Origin: Acidobacteriota bacterium
Lineage (GTDB): Bacteria; Acidobacteriota; Thermoanaerobaculia; Multivoradales; SZUA-115
DNA length: 17,397 nt
Reading direction: 5' to 3'
Assembly: GCA_003231035.1 (NCBI GenBank)
Contig: QIHU01000373.1
Span: 1-17,397 of the forward strand
In this document: piece after piece, positions 14,992 to 17,397 of the stretch
Numbering within the stretch: the first letter of the stretch is position 1
How the letters are laid out: every line of letters starts with the position of its first letter
The notes under the pieces: model-generated
Seen by the model: the letters and a program-made list of their open reading frames with translations, nothing else
The model's database searches: none
Told to the model about the DNA's origin: nothing
Translations under genes and position numbers: made by a program

Positions 14992-15986
14992 GAGATCGAA
15001 TCCGCAATGGACTTATCCTTGGCCTGCTCCTCGCTTGCGGCCCGACTGCTTCCCAGGCGCGGACCGACCCGCTAACCCTGCGCATCAACGATACCCAAGC
15101 ACAACCCGGCGGATTGGTCGCTGTTACCCTGCGCACCTATGAGTCCAGGCCGGTCCACCAAGGGCAGGTCTGTTTCAGCTCTCAGCTCCTCGAAGGACTC
15201 TCCCAACCCTTCGCCGCCTTCAACGAAGCGCTAGTATTCAGCGCGAGCGGCGACGCCATCACGACGAGTCTGTTCGATCCGGTTACCCAGACTCTCAACC
15301 TCGACTTCTTCTCCGCTTCGGCCTCGATTAACAGTATCGATGGCCCCATGGTCGTCATCTTCCTGCAACTGTCGCCCAACCTCACGCCGGGAGATGAGTT
15401 CACACTCGATCTGGATCCGGGCAACACCATGCTGCTCGACGAGAACAACAATCCGATCGCGCTCAACCTACGCTCTGGGACGTTGGAGATCGTAGCGCCG
15501 GGCGAGCCGCTGGCGTTCGATGCCGACGGTGCCCGGGCGGCGCCCGGTTCCATCGCCGTCCTCTCCGCGACGACGCAAGCGATCGAGCCCCTGAGCCAAG
15601 GCCAGGCCACCTTCCGCTTTGACCCGTCGGTGGTCACCCAGGTCCTCAGCGCTTCGATCGACCCCCGCTACGGGGAAGGAACCACCGTCCTTAGCCAACC
15701 CCAAATCGGTGTCGCCCAGGTCTCCTTTCAATCGACCAGCGGTACGCTTAACTGGATACCAGGGGAATTTCTGACCCTCCAGGTGCGAATCTCCCCCACC
15801 GCCGTGCCCGGCACCCAGTCCGCCCTCACCCTCGACCCAGCGCAGACCTTCTTGATCGACGCGCAAGGCCAGCCAATTGCGATTGTCAGCGATGGCGACC
15901 TGATCGAGATCGTCCCCGCCGAAGAGATCTTCAGTGACGACTTTGAGTCTGGAACTTTCGTTGGCTGGACTCTGGTCGTGGAGTAA
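14988..15986 (+). CDS. Secreted protein with two cohesin-like domains and a C-terminal FESG-type tail
   Basis: 332 aa. The ATG overlaps the stop of the previous gene (ATGA at 14988-14991), so translation is coupled. The N-terminal export signal either ends at SQA-RTD (residue 24) or is a lipoprotein signal at LLAC17, whose -2 Leu is atypical. Two homologous beta-rich domains follow (about 26-170 and 172-312). Each begins with a Pro-Gly turn (QAQPGGLVAVTL / RAAPGSIAVLSA), has a GQ.xF strand and ends with a parallel block (DPGNTMLLDENNNPIAL / DPAQTFLIDAQGQPIAI). The pattern fits cohesin or cohesin-like bacterial Ig folds, which bind dockerins or form surface contacts; no dockerin is visible here. 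The tail IFSDDFESGTFVGWTLVVE resembles the protease tail. It overlaps the CHAT gene tail-to-tail. Confidence 0.8.
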   Translation: MRDRIRNGLILGLLLACGPTASQARTDPLTLRINDTQAQPGGLVAVTLRTYESRPVHQGQVCFSSQLLEGLSQPFAAFNEALVFSASGDAITTSLFDPVTQTLNLDFFSASASINSIDGPMVVIFLQLSPNLTPGDEFTLDLDPGNTMLLDENNNPIALNLRSGTLEIVAPGEPLAFDADGARAAPGSIAVLSATTQAIEPLSQGQATFRFDPSVVTQVLSASIDPRYGEGTTVLSQPQIGVAQVSFQSTSGTLNWIPGEFLTLQVRISPTAVPGTQSALTLDPAQTFLIDAQGQPIAIVSDGDLIEIVPAEEIFSDDFESGTFVGWTLVVE

Positions 15987-17397
15987 GTTTCCAGGCGAGC
16001 ACCACCAAGGCAAAAATCCCGGCGCCGACAGCCAGAAACGACCATGGCCGGAACCGACTGGGGGACACCACCGCGGCGGCGTCCCCCACGAGGACAAAGG
16101 CCGCCCACACCTCCGGCCGGTTCCAGCCCGGATCGGCGCGCAGCTTCAGCTTGACCGCGCGCAACGCCTCGGACGGCGTGTCGCCGCGGGCCAGCCGGTG
16201 ATAGAGCTGCTCCATTACAACGGCGGTGGCCGCGTCATCGACATCCCAGAGAGAGGCGATCACCGAGGAGGAGCCAGCCGCCAACAGGGCGCCGGTCAGC
16301 GAACCCAAGGCGGAGGCCTCCTCTCCCTGCACCACCGCCGATCGGCAAGCCGCGAGCACCGTCAGCTCGGCCGGCCACGACAAGGCGGCGATCTCCTCGG
16401 GGCTGAGAACCCCATCTTCGCCATCACCTGGCGCCAGGACGATCGCCGCGCCACGGCCCGGGCGATCGTCAACCACGGTGTGGGTGGCCAGGTGGACAAT
16501 CCGCGCTCCGCTGACAAGCTGGCGGCGAAGCGCCGCTTCCGTGGCCTGCTCACCGACCAGCAGGGTCGCCGCGCCAGGCAGTTGTTCAGCGATGGCCACC
16601 ACCTCCCGGCGAGCCGCCGGGAGCTGCTCTAGGGCAAAGCGGTCGACCAACACCGAAGCCAAGCCAAAACGCAGTCCCCCTTCGGGCAAGATCGGGTCGC
16701 CCATCGCCAGGAGACCGGCGGCGGGACGGCGACGGCTCTGGCGCAGGCGCGACAAGGTCACGGTGCTGGGCAAGTAGGCCACCGCGACGCGGTCGATCAG
16801 CGGCTGATCCGAATTCGCGGGGTCGCGGAGAATCTCGAAGGGTAAGTTGCGCAAGCTGCCGTCGGCGGCGATGAAGATCTCTCGACTCTGATCCCCCACG
16901 GCGACCAAGGGCGCGATCAAGATCGCCGACAGCGTCCGCACATCCTCCCGGGGCAGATCGCGGCCAGCGCTCAGCGCCGCGTGCACTCGTCCAGCAGCCT
17001 CCAAGACCGGCGCCGCCGGCCCCAGCGCCTTGAACTGAACCCGCGAGTCCGTGCGCCAAGCGAAAAGCTCGCCATCGCCCAGGTAGTACTCGATGACGGT
17101 CGTACCCTGACGCAAGGGCAGAGTCGGCAACGAGATCGGCGCCGAAGCGGCCAGAGGTACCGCGGTGGGGCCGCGCCCGGGTTCGGAGTCCGGTTCGGAG
17201 TCCGACCCATCCGACGACCTCACCAAAACCTCGATCAGCTCACGGGCCTTGGCCCTTTGCACGACCTCCAAAGCCTCGACGGCAAAAGCGCCGGTGGACT
17301 CACCGCGATTCAGGGCGATCAACACTCGCACCGCCGTCGCGTAGACTCCGCGGTATCCGGCTGAGAATCCCGCCCGCCAGTGGTCAGAGTCAAAACC
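15931..17397 (-). CDS. TPR/CHAT-domain protease-like protein with C-terminal membrane helix (5' end outside window)
   Basis: Partial: the frame stays open to the window end (coding GFDSDHWRAGF... before the GTG at 17331), so that GTG is not the start and more N-terminal repeats are expected. Before the CHAT domain, the segment AVEALEVVQRAKARELIEVL looks like the last helical repeat typical of TPR-CHAT proteins. The CHAT domain (caspase/separase-like cysteine protease fold) has the catalytic His in HLATH (codon 16480-16482), Cys in LAACRSA (codon 16345-16347), then the SVIASLWDVDD and TPSEALRAVK blocks. Other conserved parts are GSLRNLPFEILRD and AYLPSTVTLSRLR. A hydrophobic helix (SFLAVGAGIFALVVLAW) and a basic 18-residue tail end the protein, so it is membrane-anchored. 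CHAT proteins cleave protein targets in several defence and signalling systems; here the target is unknown. Confidence 0.87.
   Translation of the reverse strand, partial: GFDSDHWRAGFSAGYRGVYATAVRVLIALNRGESTGAFAVEALEVVQRAKARELIEVLVRSSDGSDSEPDSEPGRGPTAVPLAASAPISLPTLPLRQGTTVIEYYLGDGELFAWRTDSRVQFKALGPAAPVLEAAGRVHAALSAGRDLPREDVRTLSAILIAPLVAVGDQSREIFIAADGSLRNLPFEILRDPANSDQPLIDRVAVAYLPSTVTLSRLRQSRRRPAAGLLAMGDPILPEGGLRFGLASVLVDRFALEQLPAARREVVAIAEQLPGAATLLVGEQATEAALRRQLVSGARIVHLATHTVVDDRPGRGAAIVLAPGDGEDGVLSPEEIAALSWPAELTVLAACRSAVVQGEEASALGSLTGALLAAGSSSVIASLWDVDDAATAVVMEQLYHRLARGDTPSEALRAVKLKLRADPGWNRPEVWAAFVLVGDAAAVVSPSRFRPWSFLAVGAGIFALVVLAWKLTPRPESSQRKFQTQSRH

Noticed and set aside
17329..17331. GTG as the start of the CHAT gene
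   Set aside because: The frame stays open to the window end and codes for a helical segment typical of the region before CHAT domains, so the gene is cut by the window edge.

Overview
The window looks like chromosomal DNA from a GC-rich Gram-negative bacterium. The signs are several Sec-type signal peptides, a periplasmic c-type cytochrome, ATGA stop/start overlaps, GTG starts and very short gaps between genes. The secreted-protein style, the CHAT protein and the extracytoplasmic domain type seen in one gene would fit Acidobacteriota (for example a Thermoanaerobaculia-like lineage), but I cannot prove the taxon from the sequence. I saw no tRNA, rRNA, CRISPR array or insertion sequence.

Region 1 (1-7851, + strand) is one tightly packed operon of six genes. 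It encodes the C-terminal part of a large multicopper oxidase (cut by the window edge), a secreted YncE-type beta-propeller protein, two SCO1/SenC-type copper/thiol proteins, a fusion of a class I cytochrome c with a periplasmic-binding-protein fold, and an OmpR-family response regulator. The genes overlap or nearly touch throughout, except for a 78-bp gap before the first SCO gene. The set reads as a periplasmic, copper-dependent oxidation module with its own copper insertion proteins, an electron-accepting cytochrome and a dedicated regulator. The oxidase resembles the MnxG-type giant multicopper oxidases, so metal (perhaps manganese) oxidation is a reasonable but unproven idea.

Region 2 (7873-11175, - strand) holds two genes separated by a clear intrinsic terminator: a secreted reprolysin-like zinc metalloprotease (upstream) and an FMN-dependent 2-hydroxyacid oxidase/dehydrogenase.

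Region 3 (11176-15986, + strand) is a signalling region. A second OmpR-family regulator, paralogous to the one in region 1, is followed by a hybrid sensor histidine kinase. Next come an unusual membrane-tethered receiver protein and, translationally coupled to it, a secreted two-domain cohesin-like protein. The regulator and the tethered receiver are each preceded by the same roughly 38-bp promoter-like element with GT(T)C repeats spaced 10 and 11 bp, a plausible site for the OmpR-type regulators encoded here. The cohesin-like protein and the metalloprotease end in a similar short C-terminal tail.

Region 4 (15931-17397, - strand) is the 3' part of a gene for a TPR/CHAT-type protease-like protein with a C-terminal membrane helix. 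It runs off the window and overlaps the cohesin-like gene tail-to-tail by 56 bp.

The most interesting points are the cytochrome c/binding-protein fusion in the multicopper oxidase operon, the receiver-TM-FN3 protein, and the shared promoter element that links the two signalling genes.
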